Positions 16,302-25,872 of a stretch of 64,000 nt of DNA are shown one piece after another; the first letter of the stretch is position 1; each line of letters begins with the position of its first letter. The translations under genes and the position numbers were made by a program. The notes beneath the pieces were generated by a model that saw nothing but the letters and a program-made list of their open reading frames with translations, ran no database searches and had not been told where the DNA came from. The stretch lies in the NCBI GenBank assembly GCA_050950785.1, contig JBMNIG010000027.1, positions 17,043-81,042 of the forward strand. The letters run 5' to 3'. The stretch is from JAAYOS01 sp050950785 (lineage in GTDB: Bacteria > Bacillota > Clostridia > Oscillospirales > JAAYOS01).

Positions 16302-17495
16302 ATGAGGACAAGCAAAGTTAAAAAAAGAATAAGGTCAACTTGTGTGCCTAATATAAAGTGTTTTGGCATGTGTATATTTGCGTTTCTGCTGGTACTGTTA
16401 GCAGTGATTTCAACTGTATCTTGTAAAGCAGAAAACTTATACGAGTCCCAAACAGATGACATATACAAAGCCCAAGCAGATGTATTAGAGACTGATTCAT
16501 TGACTCGTGCATTACCTAATGATGCCAAAAATCTACTAAATGACTATTCGATACATCAGGGCACTTCATTTGACAGTGGATTGAAGTCGATATTAGAGAG
16601 TGGTAGCCGCCAGGCAGGGGGCATTATAAAGAAGGGAATTCGGTCTGCGGTATTTCTTTTACTGATAGTTCTCTGTTGTGGAATTGCTAAGTCACTTTTT
16701 GAAGCAGGCTCGTCATCGATACCTGACTACGTTGCAATGGTAGGCGCGTTGGCCTTATCTGTATCAGCAGCTGCTGATCTGAATAACCTAATCGGACTTG
16801 GAAAGAACCTTCTTGATAGTCTTGATACCTTTTCAAAAGCTTTATTGGGTACACTTGCAGCAGCGTCGTCGGTTTTAGGACAGCCGGCATCGACAGCAGC
16901 AAAATACATGGCAACAGTACTTTTTATGGATGTTCTGATCACAGCGATCAACCGTGTAATATTGCCTATACTATATGCTTATATAGCTGCTTCGACTGCT
17001 AATGCTGCCCTTGGAGACGATATGCTTGGCAAGCTATCCTCTTTTCTGAAATGGGTGTGCGTAACTATACTTGGATTGATTTTAACTGCTTTCACAGCCT
17101 ATTTGTCAATAACAGGTATTATTGCCGGCAGCACTGATGCAGTTGCATTGAAAGCTACAAAAATGGTTTTGTCAAATGCGATCCCCGTTGTTGGCAAAAT
17201 CCTTTCCGATGCTTCAGAAACTGTTCTTGCCGGCACTAGGATCCTACGAAACTCTGTTGGCATTTTTGGGATGATAGCAGTATTGGCATTATGCGTAACT
17301 CCATTTCTCAGATTGGCGGTTCAGTACATACTCTTTAAGCTTGTTGCGGTGATATCATCGGTTTTTAGTGAAGGCAGGCTTTCATCATTGATTGATTCTC
17401 TGGCAAGTGCTTTTGGCATAATCCTTGGTATGTTGGGTTCATGTGTAATTATCATCATCATTTCAATAGTGTCAGTAATATCAGCAATGGGGTAG
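16302..17495 (+). CDS. spoIIIAE: SpoIIIAE
   Basis: Polytopic membrane protein, 397 aa, the largest integral component of the SpoIIIA channel. A hydrophobic signal-like segment at about 22-41 is followed by an extracytoplasmic stretch (about 42-105), then about seven to eight transmembrane helices. The internal block AAASSVLGQPASTAAKY (about 187-203) is typical. It starts 18 nt after spoIIIAD. Confidence 0.94.
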   Translation: MRTSKVKKRIRSTCVPNIKCFGMCIFAFLLVLLAVISTVSCKAENLYESQTDDIYKAQADVLETDSLTRALPNDAKNLLNDYSIHQGTSFDSGLKSILESGSRQAGGIIKKGIRSAVFLLLIVLCCGIAKSLFEAGSSSIPDYVAMVGALALSVSAAADLNNLIGLGKNLLDSLDTFSKALLGTLAAASSVLGQPASTAAKYMATVLFMDVLITAINRVILPILYAYIAASTANAALGDDMLGKLSSFLKWVCVTILGLILTAFTAYLSITGIIAGSTDAVALKATKMVLSNAIPVVGKILSDASETVLAGTRILRNSVGIFGMIAVLALCVTPFLRLAVQYILFKLVAVISSVFSEGRLSSLIDSLASAFGIILGMLGSCVIIIIISIVSVISAMG

Positions 17496-17578
17496 ATGAA
17501 ATGGAAAATTAAACACCCAAATATTGAAGCAAATTTAGGTGAGTAATAAGTCGAAAGGTAAAGCAAGGAAGGTGAAAT

Positions 17579-18079
17579 ATGAAAATGATTGGAGAATGGA
17601 TCATAAGCCTCACAGCTGCATCAATCCTTATATCTGCGACCATAGCTATAACTCCTAAAGGTGCTGTCAAAAGGTCTGTAAGGCTTGTCGGAGGGTTAAT
17701 ATTGTTACTAATTTTGATAAAGCCTCTAAAGGAGCTGGATGTGGGAGACATAGCTTACTACAATATGCAATATCGTGCCGAGTATGAGAAATATGAGGAG
17801 AAACTTATTACCCAGAATTCTTCAATGATCAAAACAATCATAGAAGACAAAACACGGACATATATATTGCAAAAGGCAGAAGAATTGGGCATTGAATGTG
17901 ATGCGGAGGTCAAAACGCGAACCCGTGAGGACGGATACCCCTATCCTGACCGGATTATATTTCACATTTCACACAGCCAAGATCCAGCTATGCGGGAACG
18001 TCTTTCATACATAGTAGCCTCCGAGCTTGGAGTTGCCGAGGAAAATCAGGAATGGAGATTGGAGGAACATGAAGGTTGA
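17579..18079 (+). CDS. spoIIIAF: SpoIIIAF
   Basis: 166 aa with two N-terminal membrane helices (about 7-24 and 37-50) and a soluble ring-building-motif-like domain containing the typical KAEELGIECDAEV. AGGAAGG upstream of the ATG. The 3' end overlaps spoIIIAG by 11 nt. An 83-nt gap after spoIIIAE is the longest within the operon, and no terminator is seen in it. Confidence 0.93.
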   Translation: MKMIGEWIISLTAASILISATIAITPKGAVKRSVRLVGGLILLLILIKPLKELDVGDIAYYNMQYRAEYEKYEEKLITQNSSMIKTIIEDKTRTYILQKAEELGIECDAEVKTRTREDGYPYPDRIIFHISHSQDPAMRERLSYIVASELGVAEENQEWRLEEHEG

Positions 18080-18593
18080 TTTTTTGAGAAGTGGCCTAAA
18101 AGTCGTTGAACGATATAAGTATTTGATCATTGTTATAGTCGCCGGAATAATTCTCCTATTACTTCCCAGTTTGTCCGATGGCGAAAAAAAGACCCAGCTG
18201 CCACCGACTCAGGAGCTATTTTCGCTAGAGCAAGAAGAACAGCGAATAGCAAAGGCTCTTTCTGAAGCTGCGGGTATTGGAAAAACGGAGGTGGTCTTAA
18301 CACTTGATTCTTCTATAGAGACTATTTATCAAACCGATGTAAACAGTCAATCCTCTGTCTCCCAGGATAACACAGAAAACAGACTAATCACTGAAACCGT
18401 TGTGATATCAATGGGTTCGGGGAGTGAACAGGCAATTATCCAGAAAAAGATATACCCTGAATACAGAGGGGCACTCGTTATTTGCGAAAATGCCGAGAGC
18501 GCATCGGTCAAGTTGAGAGTGATCAACGCCATGAGGGCGTTAACAGGGCTATCAAGCGATAAAATCACCGTTCTAAGCAGACGAAGCAAATGA
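18069..18593 (+). CDS. spoIIIAG: SpoIIIAG
   Basis: 174 aa. One N-terminal transmembrane helix (about 19-37), a short linker, then the ring-forming domain with EEQRIAKALSEAAGIGKTEV and, near the C-terminus, PEYRGALVICENAES. In Bacillus SpoIIIAG forms a large ring in the space between mother cell and forespore. GGAGG lies 3 nt before ATG 18069, inside the end of spoIIIAF. Confidence 0.94.
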   Translation: MKVDFLRSGLKVVERYKYLIIVIVAGIILLLLPSLSDGEKKTQLPPTQELFSLEQEEQRIAKALSEAAGIGKTEVVLTLDSSIETIYQTDVNSQSSVSQDNTENRLITETVVISMGSGSEQAIIQKKIYPEYRGALVICENAESASVKLRVINAMRALTGLSSDKITVLSRRSK

Positions 18594-18615
18594 AGCTATG
18601 GAAGGATGTGTTGTT

Positions 18616-19239
18616 TTGAGCATGAAGGTATGGAAGAAAAACGCGGTTTTGGCTACAGTTATTTTATTTGTCTGTGTCGCGGTCTACCTCAACTGGTCAT
18701 ACGGTAGAGGTGAAGCGGCTTCGGATGCGGACCTTGTGAACTCAGATTCAGACGGATTTGTTTCACAGGTGGATTCAGAAGATAAAGATAATAAGGATGA
18801 TAATGATGCCGAGAGTGATGAGGTATTGTTTGGCGATGTTCTGGAAGGAGATGACTCAATTTCGGATGTCTCTGCGAAATCGGACTATTTTGCAGAAGCC
18901 AGGTTAAATCGTCAAATGGCAAGGGACGGTTCTCTTGAGACTCTTCGGGAATCCGCCGGAAATGAAGCACTATCTCAAGAGCAGCGAGATGAAGCGGCGG
19001 AAGTTCTGAGCGTTTTGGCAAAAAATGCGATAACTGAAGCACAAATAGAAAGCCTTATAAAAGCTAAAGGTTTTCGTGAATGTGTAGCATTTATCGGTGA
19101 TGACGGCAGCATAGATGTCGTAGTGTCAGCAGCGGGCGGAAAACTTCAGGCTGAGGATGTCAGCCGTATCAAGGACATTGTAATAAACGAAACAGGACTA
19201 ACGACTGGGGAAATTACGATCATTGAAGTGGCTGAATAG
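18616..19239 (+). CDS. spoIIIAH: SpoIIIAH
   Basis: Mother-cell partner of SpoIIQ. TTG 18616 is chosen because AAGGA ends 9 nt before it; ATG 18598 and ATG 18622 are in-frame alternatives. One transmembrane helix near the N-terminus (about 11-26), a long acidic linker (many D/E, about 34-85), then the YscJ/FliF-like domain beginning FAEARLNRQMARDGSLE and ending with TGLTTGEITIIEV. It closes the operon, showing that all eight spoIIIA genes are present and intact. Confidence 0.94.
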   Translation: MSMKVWKKNAVLATVILFVCVAVYLNWSYGRGEAASDADLVNSDSDGFVSQVDSEDKDNKDDNDAESDEVLFGDVLEGDDSISDVSAKSDYFAEARLNRQMARDGSLETLRESAGNEALSQEQRDEAAEVLSVLAKNAITEAQIESLIKAKGFRECVAFIGDDGSIDVVVSAAGGKLQAEDVSRIKDIVINETGLTTGEITIIEVAE

Positions 19240-19258
19240 TGATTTGATAAGAAAGGAT

Positions 19259-19286
19259 TTGTTTTTTCCTGAATATGTGTTATACT
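19259..19286 (+). promoter_or_regulatory. Candidate vegetative promoter of the Asp23-family gene
   Basis: TTGTTT (19259-19264), a 16-nt spacer and TATACT (19281-19286) lie just upstream of AGGAGGAG and the ATG at 19322. This would separate the housekeeping run from the sporulation operon in front of it. Confidence 0.4.
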
Positions 19287-19321
19287 GTTCCTGTATCTGA
19301 ATCAGGAGGAGTGTTTCAGCC

Positions 19322-19702
19322 ATGTCAGAGAACAGAGACTACTATACCAACCGCGAAGACAGCGGAAGCATTAACATATCGGAGGACGTATTAGCTTCAA
19401 TTTCGGCTCTTGCAGCAGGTGAGGTGGAAGGAGTAGCGGGTTTGAATGCTCCTACAGGCGTTGACCTTGCTGAGCTACTTGGGAAGAAGAACCTTACAAA
19501 AGGCGTCAAAATTCAAATTGTCGGTCAAACCGTGATCATCGATATGTATATAAATATCAAATATGGATATAAGATACCTGAAGTGGCCGGAAAGCTGCAA
19601 AATGCAGTAATATCGGCGGTGGAATCGATGACGGGACTGACGGTGGAATCAGTGAATGTCCATGTGGGTGGAATTACCTTTGAAAAAACTGAAGAAAACT
19701 GA
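19322..19702 (+). CDS. Asp23/Gls24-family protein (YqhY-like)
   Basis: 126 aa, the usual Asp23 fold pattern: NISEDVLASISALAAGEVEGVAGL near residues 18-41, KIQIVGQTVIIDMYINIKYGYKIPEVA in the middle and VNVHVGGITFEK at the end. In Bacillus the related YqhY lies just before nusB as here and is linked to control of fatty-acid synthesis; the molecular role is unsettled. Strong AGGAGGAG site. Confidence 0.88.
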   Translation: MSENRDYYTNREDSGSINISEDVLASISALAAGEVEGVAGLNAPTGVDLAELLGKKNLTKGVKIQIVGQTVIIDMYINIKYGYKIPEVAGKLQNAVISAVESMTGLTVESVNVHVGGITFEKTEEN

Positions 19703-19714
19703 GTACCGTTCAAA

Positions 19715-19752
19715 AGAAGCTGTTTCATAGGAGTTAGAGACGGCTTCTATTC
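19715..19752 (+). terminator. Possible terminator between the Asp23-family gene and nusB
   Basis: AGAAGCTGTTTC (19715-19726) pairs over 12 bp, with two wobbles, with GAGACGGCTTCT (19737-19748). The following ATTCTTG is only weakly T-rich, so termination may be partial. Confidence 0.4.
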
Positions 19753-19843
19753 TTGTGCGTAATTTTATTTGCCGACGACTTTATTTTTTTGAAAATAATG
19801 TTTATAATGTTAAGAACAAAGCTGATTGCAGGATGATTGAAGC

Positions 19844-20299
19844 ATGAATAGAAAAAAAGCCAGAGAAATCGCAATGAAACTCATTTATGAACTTGACTTC
19901 CACCCGGACGCTGTGGAAGAGGTTCTTGAATGGCGCATCTCAGAAGATGCGTTTTCACTCATTTCAGATGAAGACCAATTATATTTATCTTACCCCAACA
20001 ACAAACAGAAGGACTATATCCTCAATGTTGTACGTGGTGTCATTTCGCATCTGCCTGAAATTGATGGATATATTGAGAAATACTCAATAGGTTGGAAGCA
20101 AAGGCGTATTTCTCGGATAACAAACGCCATTTTAAGACTTTGCTTATTCGAACTACTGTATTTGCGCGATGAAATTCCTGAGAAATCATCCATAAATGAA
20201 GCAGTTGAATTGACAAAAAAATACGATTCAGACGATACAGCATCCTTCGTAAACGGCATTTTAGGAGCATTTTTCAGAGCTGAGAGGGAATTGAAGTGA
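19844..20299 (+). CDS. nusB: Transcription antitermination factor NusB
   Basis: 151-aa all-helical RNA-binding protein acting with NusE in rRNA antitermination. Family motifs: RKKAREIAMKLIYELDF at 3-19, KRRI-like WKQRRISRITNAILRLCLFELLY (about 86-108) and SSINEAVELTKKYDSDDTASFVNGILG (about 115-141). The stop overlaps the GTG of the next gene. Confidence 0.95.
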   Translation: MNRKKAREIAMKLIYELDFHPDAVEEVLEWRISEDAFSLISDEDQLYLSYPNNKQKDYILNVVRGVISHLPEIDGYIEKYSIGWKQRRISRITNAILRLCLFELLYLRDEIPEKSSINEAVELTKKYDSDDTASFVNGILGAFFRAERELK

Positions 20300-21258
20300 G
20301 TTTATTTATTGGTTTTGATACATCAAATTACACCACCTCAGCTGCCATTTATGATGATGAGAAGGATACAATGTATGCGGCACGCAAGCTTCTTGATGTT
20401 GAGCCGGGAAAAATAGGGCTGCGTCAGCGTGATGCAGTCTTTATTCATACTTTGCGCATATCTGAAATACTAAAGGATCTTTATACTCAAACAGGAAAAG
20501 TGTTGATCACCGCTTGTGCTGCTTCCGAAAAACCCAGGGAAGTAGAGGGTTCGTATATGCCGTGCTTTTTAGTAGGTGTATCCCATGCCAAAGCCGCTGC
20601 TTTAACGATGGGAGTTCCTTATTACGGTTTTACTCATCAGCAAGGCCATTTGGCAGCCGGGACATGGTCAGCACGGCGGATAGACTTACTTGATATTCCA
20701 TTTATAGCACTTCATGTTTCAGGCGGGACCACCGAGCTGCTATATGTCGAACCAACAAATGATGGACTTATCACTGCTTCACGTATTGGTGGTACGAGTG
20801 ACTTAGCAGCGGGACAGTTGGTCGACAGATGCGGACAAATGCTTGGCCTTGGATTTCCTGCCGGCCCTGAAATAGAGAAACTTGCCTTAGATCGGACATC
20901 GGAAAAGCATTTTGTCCCGAAACAGCAGGGTCTTGAATTTTCTCTTTCCGGATTGGAAAACAAGGTCAAACAAATGTTGAATTTGAAAGAATCCGCTTCA
21001 AATATCGCGTATTTTGTGATAAAATCTATTACAGAAGTTTTATGCTCAGCCATTGAAAAAGCATTGTCGATCCACCCCGGCACTCCTGTCCTCTGTGCCG
21101 GAGGAGTAATGTCAAATTCGATCATACGCAAAGAGATCGAAAAACGTTACAATGCAATATTTGCAGAACCGGCATATGCTTCCGACAATGCCGCCGGAAT
21201 AGCCCTACTCGCTGCCCGGGCATTCCGAAAAGGAGTGGATATAGTTGCAGCAAAGTAG
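20296..21258 (+). CDS. TsaD/Kae1-like (M22) protein
   Basis: 320 aa, ASKHA fold. It keeps the phosphate-loop start GFDTSNYTTS (5-14), a metal-binding HQQGH near residues 115-119 matching the HxxxH of TsaD, HVSGGTTELL in the middle, and SDNAAGIALLA near the C-terminus with the third metal ligand. It is somewhat shorter than true TsaD (about 335-345 aa) and sits in a nusB-xseA context where clostridia carry a paralogue, so I do not name it tsaD. GTG start overlaps the nusB stop. It could act on tRNA or be a degenerate partner; unknown. Confidence 0.82.
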   Translation: MSLFIGFDTSNYTTSAAIYDDEKDTMYAARKLLDVEPGKIGLRQRDAVFIHTLRISEILKDLYTQTGKVLITACAASEKPREVEGSYMPCFLVGVSHAKAAALTMGVPYYGFTHQQGHLAAGTWSARRIDLLDIPFIALHVSGGTTELLYVEPTNDGLITASRIGGTSDLAAGQLVDRCGQMLGLGFPAGPEIEKLALDRTSEKHFVPKQQGLEFSLSGLENKVKQMLNLKESASNIAYFVIKSITEVLCSAIEKALSIHPGTPVLCAGGVMSNSIIRKEIEKRYNAIFAEPAYASDNAAGIALLAARAFRKGVDIVAAK

Positions 21259-22636
21259 AGTGTATACCGTAAGCGACATAAATCTGTATATAAAACAGAT
21301 GTTAGACTCAGACAGAGTCCTTTTTGATATATATGTCAAAGGAGAAATATCAAACTACAAGTGCTATCCGTCCGGTCACCATTATTTCACACTGAAGGAC
21401 GAGGGTGGAGTGATAAAGGCTGTAATGTTCAGAAGTGACGCCAAGCGCCTTGCATTTCGTCCCGAAAACGGTATGAAGGTGATTGTTCGCGGGCGTGTTA
21501 CGGTGTACCCGAGGGATGGACAGTATCAAATCTATGCAAATGAAATGATTGCCGATGGCATAGGCGCCCTCTACATAGCATTTGAACAGTTGAAAAGAAA
21601 ACTTGAACAGCAGGGCTTTTTTAGTCAAGAACGTAAAAGACCTCTACCGCGATATCCAAAACGTGTATGTCTTATTACATCTTCCGCTGGTGCTGCAGTA
21701 CGAGATATGATTCGTATCCTCAAAAAGAGATATCCTGTTTGCGAAGTCAACTTGCTGCCGGTCCGTGTACAAGGTGAAGAAGCACCTAGCGAAATAGCCG
21801 ATGCTTTAGATTATGCCAACCTCTACAATTTAGGAGACGTGATAATAACCGGGCGTGGTGGAGGTTCAATAGAAGATCTGTGGGCATTCAACGACGAACG
21901 CGTAGCAATGGCTATTTTTAGATCACGTATTCCTGTTGTGTCGGCAGTAGGTCATGAGCCCGATTTTACGATTTCAGACTTTGTAGCAGATCTTCGTGCA
22001 GCAACTCCGTCTAATGCAGCAGAGCTTGTTGTGCCTGATAGAGATGAACTTCGGATACGTCTCAAGAACATCGAGGCGAGAATAGCTACTCTTGTCGACA
22101 AAACGCTTCGTCTTTCAAGGCATAGACTTGATGCAATTGCAGAGCGCAAAGTGATGCAGAGCCCTATGTATTATGTACAGGAAAAGCGGATGCAGCTAGA
22201 TAAGATCGTCGGAGATTTCTCATCGATATCTCACCGCTACCTGTCAGAAAAGAAGGAACGCTTTGCAAGGCTTGCTTCCACCCTTGACGCAATAAGTCCA
22301 CTAAAGGTTCTTGGGCGCGGATATGCGATAGCTACACTTAGTGATGGTGCAGTTGTAAAAAGCGCGGATGAAGTGTCGGTGGGTGATTTTCTCAACCTGC
22401 ACCTGGGCAAAGGTTCAATAAAATGTTCTGTAACCGACATAGATCCAAACCACAGCCTCAAAACGGATATCGACGGTGATATGACTGAAAATGCCGATAC
22501 TGTTGAAGTTTCTCATACATCCAGAACATCAGAAAACGATAATCATTCAAACGAGATCGATTTTGATCAAGATGTCAATCCTTCTCAAAATTACGATTTA
22601 TCCCAGGAACAGGTTCAGTTTAAGCTGGACATCTGA
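21245..22636 (+). CDS. xseA: Exodeoxyribonuclease VII large subunit
   Basis: 463 aa. N-terminal OB-fold (YTVSDINLYIKQML, about 7-20; GEISNYKCYPSGHHYFTLKD, about 34-53) and the catalytic core with PKRVCLITSSAGAAVRDM, IITGRGGGSIEDLWAFNDE and VGHEPDFTISDFVADLRAATPSNAAE. A TTG start at 21245 is used because AAGGAG lies about 10 nt upstream; it overlaps the preceding gene. The last 60 or so residues are an acidic, low-complexity extension of no known function. It makes a complex with xseB downstream. Confidence 0.95.
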   Translation: MQQSRVYTVSDINLYIKQMLDSDRVLFDIYVKGEISNYKCYPSGHHYFTLKDEGGVIKAVMFRSDAKRLAFRPENGMKVIVRGRVTVYPRDGQYQIYANEMIADGIGALYIAFEQLKRKLEQQGFFSQERKRPLPRYPKRVCLITSSAGAAVRDMIRILKKRYPVCEVNLLPVRVQGEEAPSEIADALDYANLYNLGDVIITGRGGGSIEDLWAFNDERVAMAIFRSRIPVVSAVGHEPDFTISDFVADLRAATPSNAAELVVPDRDELRIRLKNIEARIATLVDKTLRLSRHRLDAIAERKVMQSPMYYVQEKRMQLDKIVGDFSSISHRYLSEKKERFARLASTLDAISPLKVLGRGYAIATLSDGAVVKSADEVSVGDFLNLHLGKGSIKCSVTDIDPNHSLKTDIDGDMTENADTVEVSHTSRTSENDNHSNEIDFDQDVNPSQNYDLSQEQVQFKLDI

Positions 22637-22770
22637 CGTTTAATTAATTTTCCGTGTGATTTATATTATATTTGCAGATGATTATCCCTGATCATGTATG
22701 GAAATCGCAATTAAAGTCGAGATTATAATCAGGGGTATCGGGCAAAAGTATTAAGAATGGAGCGTCTATC

Positions 22771-23010
22771 ATGGAAGAGAAAATGACCTTTGAGACTGCT
22801 ATTACAAGACTTGAAGAAATCGTCCGTCTTCTGGAGAGGGGAGAGATCCCGGTAGAAGAAGCTCTCGGTTTATTTGAGGAAGGTGCCGGCCTTATGAAAA
22901 AATGCGCAACTATTTTAGACAAGGCTGAGCAGAAGGTAAACATTATTATGAAAGGGGAACAGGGCGAGCCGACTTCTGCACCCTTCGACATCCAGGAGGA
23001 AAACCAGTAA
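22771..23010 (+). CDS. xseB: Exodeoxyribonuclease VII small subunit
   Basis: 79 aa, helical hairpin: MTFETAITRLEEIVRLLERGEIPVEEAL (4-31) and LFEEGAGLMKKCATILDKAEQKV (32-54), the whole family signature. Partner of xseA. The 134-nt gap to xseA holds no recognisable gene. Confidence 0.95.
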   Translation: MEEKMTFETAITRLEEIVRLLERGEIPVEEALGLFEEGAGLMKKCATILDKAEQKVNIIMKGEQGEPTSAPFDIQEENQ

Positions 23011-23066
23011 AAAGGTTGTACCCTTGATATCAAGAAGGAAATAATCAAAAAGGTTATGCTTTTATT

Positions 23067-23975
23067 ATGAATTTCGAAAATTACTACGATCAGCGTGTAA
23101 AATGGATAAATGATGCTTTAGACAAATGCATACCACAGAGTTCCGTTCCTCAAAAAACGCTGATCGATGCTATGAGATATAGCCTCCTTTCCGGGGGCAA
23201 GCGGATACGCTCTGTGTTGCTAACTGAATTTTGCAAAGCCGCCGGTGGGGATCCGGAATCCGCACTTTCCTTTGCCTGTGCCATAGAAATGATCCACACA
23301 TATTCATTGATACACGATGATCTTCCGTGCATGGATGACGACGACATGCGCCGTGGACGCCCTACAAATCACATTGTATACGGTGAGGCGACCGCTGTTT
23401 TAGCCGGAGATGCGCTATTGAATACTGCGTTTGAGACAATGTTATCAGATGGCTATATTGGCAATTTCAAAACATCGAGAGAAGCGATTCCGGTTGATCT
23501 CAAACTTGAGGCTTGCAGATTGATAGCAAATGCCTCGGGCGCGTTTGGAATGATTGGCGGACAGATCCTTGATATGGAAAATGAAAATCAGCAGGCTGAA
23601 GCTGAGTTGTTAGAGAGGACACATCGCCTCAAAACAGGGGCACTGATATCAGCTGCCTGCGTTGCGGGTTGTATAATAGCGGGGGCTACACAGGAGCATC
23701 AAAAGGCGGCCCGAAGATATGCCGAGGCCATTGGGCTTTCATTTCAAATAAAGGACGATTTACTTGACAGATTAGGAGATGAGAAGGCCTTGGGCAAACC
23801 TGTAGGATCGGATATCAGTCAGGGCAAGCAAACATATGTAGATATATACGGAATATCTGAATGCGAAAAGATGATCGATAAGCTGACATTGTCCGCTAAA
23901 GGTTATCTTTCAATATTTGATAATAATGAATTTTTGATGTGGTTTACCGATTATCTTTCCGCCCGTAGAAACTGA
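23067..23975 (+). CDS. ispA: Farnesyl diphosphate synthase / short-chain polyprenyl synthase
   Basis: 302 aa. Condenses IPP with allylic diphosphates to give FPP, the precursor of undecaprenyl phosphate. First aspartate-rich motif DDLPCMDDDDMRRGRPTNH at about 87-105, GGKRIRS at 44-50, second motif DDLLD at about 232-236. It lies directly before dxs, so the isoprenoid pathway genes are clustered. Confidence 0.95.
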   Translation: MNFENYYDQRVKWINDALDKCIPQSSVPQKTLIDAMRYSLLSGGKRIRSVLLTEFCKAAGGDPESALSFACAIEMIHTYSLIHDDLPCMDDDDMRRGRPTNHIVYGEATAVLAGDALLNTAFETMLSDGYIGNFKTSREAIPVDLKLEACRLIANASGAFGMIGGQILDMENENQQAEAELLERTHRLKTGALISAACVAGCIIAGATQEHQKAARRYAEAIGLSFQIKDDLLDRLGDEKALGKPVGSDISQGKQTYVDIYGISECEKMIDKLTLSAKGYLSIFDNNEFLMWFTDYLSARRN

Positions 23976-23994
23976 GATATAGTAAGAGGTAATT

Positions 23995-25872
23995 ATGGTT
24001 TTCCTTGATAATATAATGTCCCCCGAGGACGTCAAAAAGCTAAATATTAAGGAGCTTACGCAGCTAAGCGATGAAATCAGAACTTTCCTGATTGAAAGCA
24101 TCGCCAGATCTGGCGGACACTTGGCTTCTAATCTGGGGGTCGTAGAGCTTACTGTAGCTCTTCACAAAGTATTTGACACTTCAGTTGACCGGCTTGTTTT
24201 TGACGTTGGACATCAGTGCTATACACACAAAATACTCACCGGCAGACGTGAGGAGTTCACGAATCTCCGCTCACTTGACGGTTTGTCGGGATTTCCCAAG
24301 CCCAGTGAGAGTATTCACGACCCGTTTTCAACCGGTCATGCATCGACTTCGATTTCTGCGGCACTTGGTATAGCAAGAGCACGTACTCTTTCAAACGATG
24401 ATTATCATGTCATCGCAGTCATTGGCGACGGCGCTCTTACAGGCGGACTTGCGTATGAAGCTCTCAATGATGCCGGTCAGAGTAAAGAGCGTCTGATAGT
24501 TATCCTAAACGATAACGGGATGTCGATACAGCGCAATGTGGGAGGGGTGGCCAGACAGTTGGGACGGCTACGTCTAAAGCCACAGTATTCGAAGTTAAAA
24601 AAGCGTGTCCGCGGTACTACAAGCAGAATTCCCGGAGGAAAATACGTTTATCGTGTTATCCACAACACCAAAATGTTTCTCAAGCACATGATCGTTAGAG
24701 GCAGCATGTTTGAGGACATGGGTTTTACCTACCTTGGACCTGTTGACGGACATGATCTCAAGGAACTCTGCAGATTGCTTCAAATTGCAAAAGGCTTTAC
24801 CGGACCTGTTCTCATTCACTTGACAACAGTTAAAGGAAAGGGTTACCGCTATTCTGAAGAGAGCCCTTCTGAGTATCACGGCATTTCTCAGTTTGATATA
24901 GATTCGGGAAGGCAACTTAGCGGCTCTGCCGCAAATTATTCCCTTGTCTTTGGAAATAAGTTGATAGAGCTTGCCCAAAAAGATCAACGCATCTGTGCAA
25001 TAACCGCAGCCATGCAAAGTGGAACAGGACTCGATAAATTTTCTGCGAAGTTTCCTCAGCGGTTTTTTGACGTGGGTATAGCCGAAGAGCATGCGGTTAC
25101 AATGGCAGCAGGGATGGCTTCACGTGGTATGCGTCCGGTATGTGCAATCTATTCAACCTTTCTTCAACGCTCATATGATATGATCATTCACGATGTTGCA
25201 CTGCAAAATTTGCCGGTGGTCTTTGCAATCGACAGGGCGGGGCTTACCGGGGAGGATGGGGAAACCCATCAGGGAGTGTTCGATATATCTTTTCTTCCAC
25301 AGATCCCCGGAGTTCGCGTATATTGTCCATCAAGCTATGCAGAACTTGAAGTAATGCTTGAACAGGCGCTTTCACAAAGTGCTGGTCCTGTTGCGGTGCG
25401 TTACCCGCGCGGCTGTGAAGGAGAGTATCGTGGGGTTTCAGAGGGTGACGCAGAGGTATTCAAAGAAGGTTCCGATATCACAGTAGTGGTGCACGGAAGA
25501 ATACTAAATGAGGTTATTAAAGCTGCTAAGCTCGCAGAGGCTGATGGTGTGTCTGTAGAAATTGTAAAGCTTAATGTCATAGCACCACTTCCGGTCGATA
25601 TCGTCCTTGAATCTGTCAAAAAAACTAAACGCTTTTTAGCGGTCGAAGAATCACTTGATGAGGGCTGTGCCGGCAGAAGACTCTTGAGTGAGATAGGACT
25701 TAAGGGTATGGATATCAAAAGCGCAAGGCTTATCAATTTGGGAAACAGATTTATTCCTCAAGGGAATATGCCCGAGCTGATGGCTAAATATGGTTTAGAT
25801 GCTTACTCGATAGCGTCGGTACTCTTGGAGGAATGCACCGGTGAAAAAAAGAATAGATCAACTGCTGTTTGA
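23995..25872 (+). CDS. dxs: 1-deoxy-D-xylulose-5-phosphate synthase
   Basis: 625 aa thiamine-diphosphate enzyme, first step of the MEP pathway (pyruvate + glyceraldehyde-3-phosphate). N-terminal RSGGHLASNLGVVELTVAL, VFDVGHQCYTHKILTGR, and the TPP motif GDGALTGGLAYEALNDAG...NDNGMSI; the pyrimidine domain has DVGIAEEHAVTMAAGMA and the C-terminal domain is complete. The 3' end overlaps tlyA by 32 nt. Complete. Confidence 0.97.
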   Translation: MVFLDNIMSPEDVKKLNIKELTQLSDEIRTFLIESIARSGGHLASNLGVVELTVALHKVFDTSVDRLVFDVGHQCYTHKILTGRREEFTNLRSLDGLSGFPKPSESIHDPFSTGHASTSISAALGIARARTLSNDDYHVIAVIGDGALTGGLAYEALNDAGQSKERLIVILNDNGMSIQRNVGGVARQLGRLRLKPQYSKLKKRVRGTTSRIPGGKYVYRVIHNTKMFLKHMIVRGSMFEDMGFTYLGPVDGHDLKELCRLLQIAKGFTGPVLIHLTTVKGKGYRYSEESPSEYHGISQFDIDSGRQLSGSAANYSLVFGNKLIELAQKDQRICAITAAMQSGTGLDKFSAKFPQRFFDVGIAEEHAVTMAAGMASRGMRPVCAIYSTFLQRSYDMIIHDVALQNLPVVFAIDRAGLTGEDGETHQGVFDISFLPQIPGVRVYCPSSYAELEVMLEQALSQSAGPVAVRYPRGCEGEYRGVSEGDAEVFKEGSDITVVVHGRILNEVIKAAKLAEADGVSVEIVKLNVIAPLPVDIVLESVKKTKRFLAVEESLDEGCAGRRLLSEIGLKGMDIKSARLINLGNRFIPQGNMPELMAKYGLDAYSIASVLLEECTGEKKNRSTAV

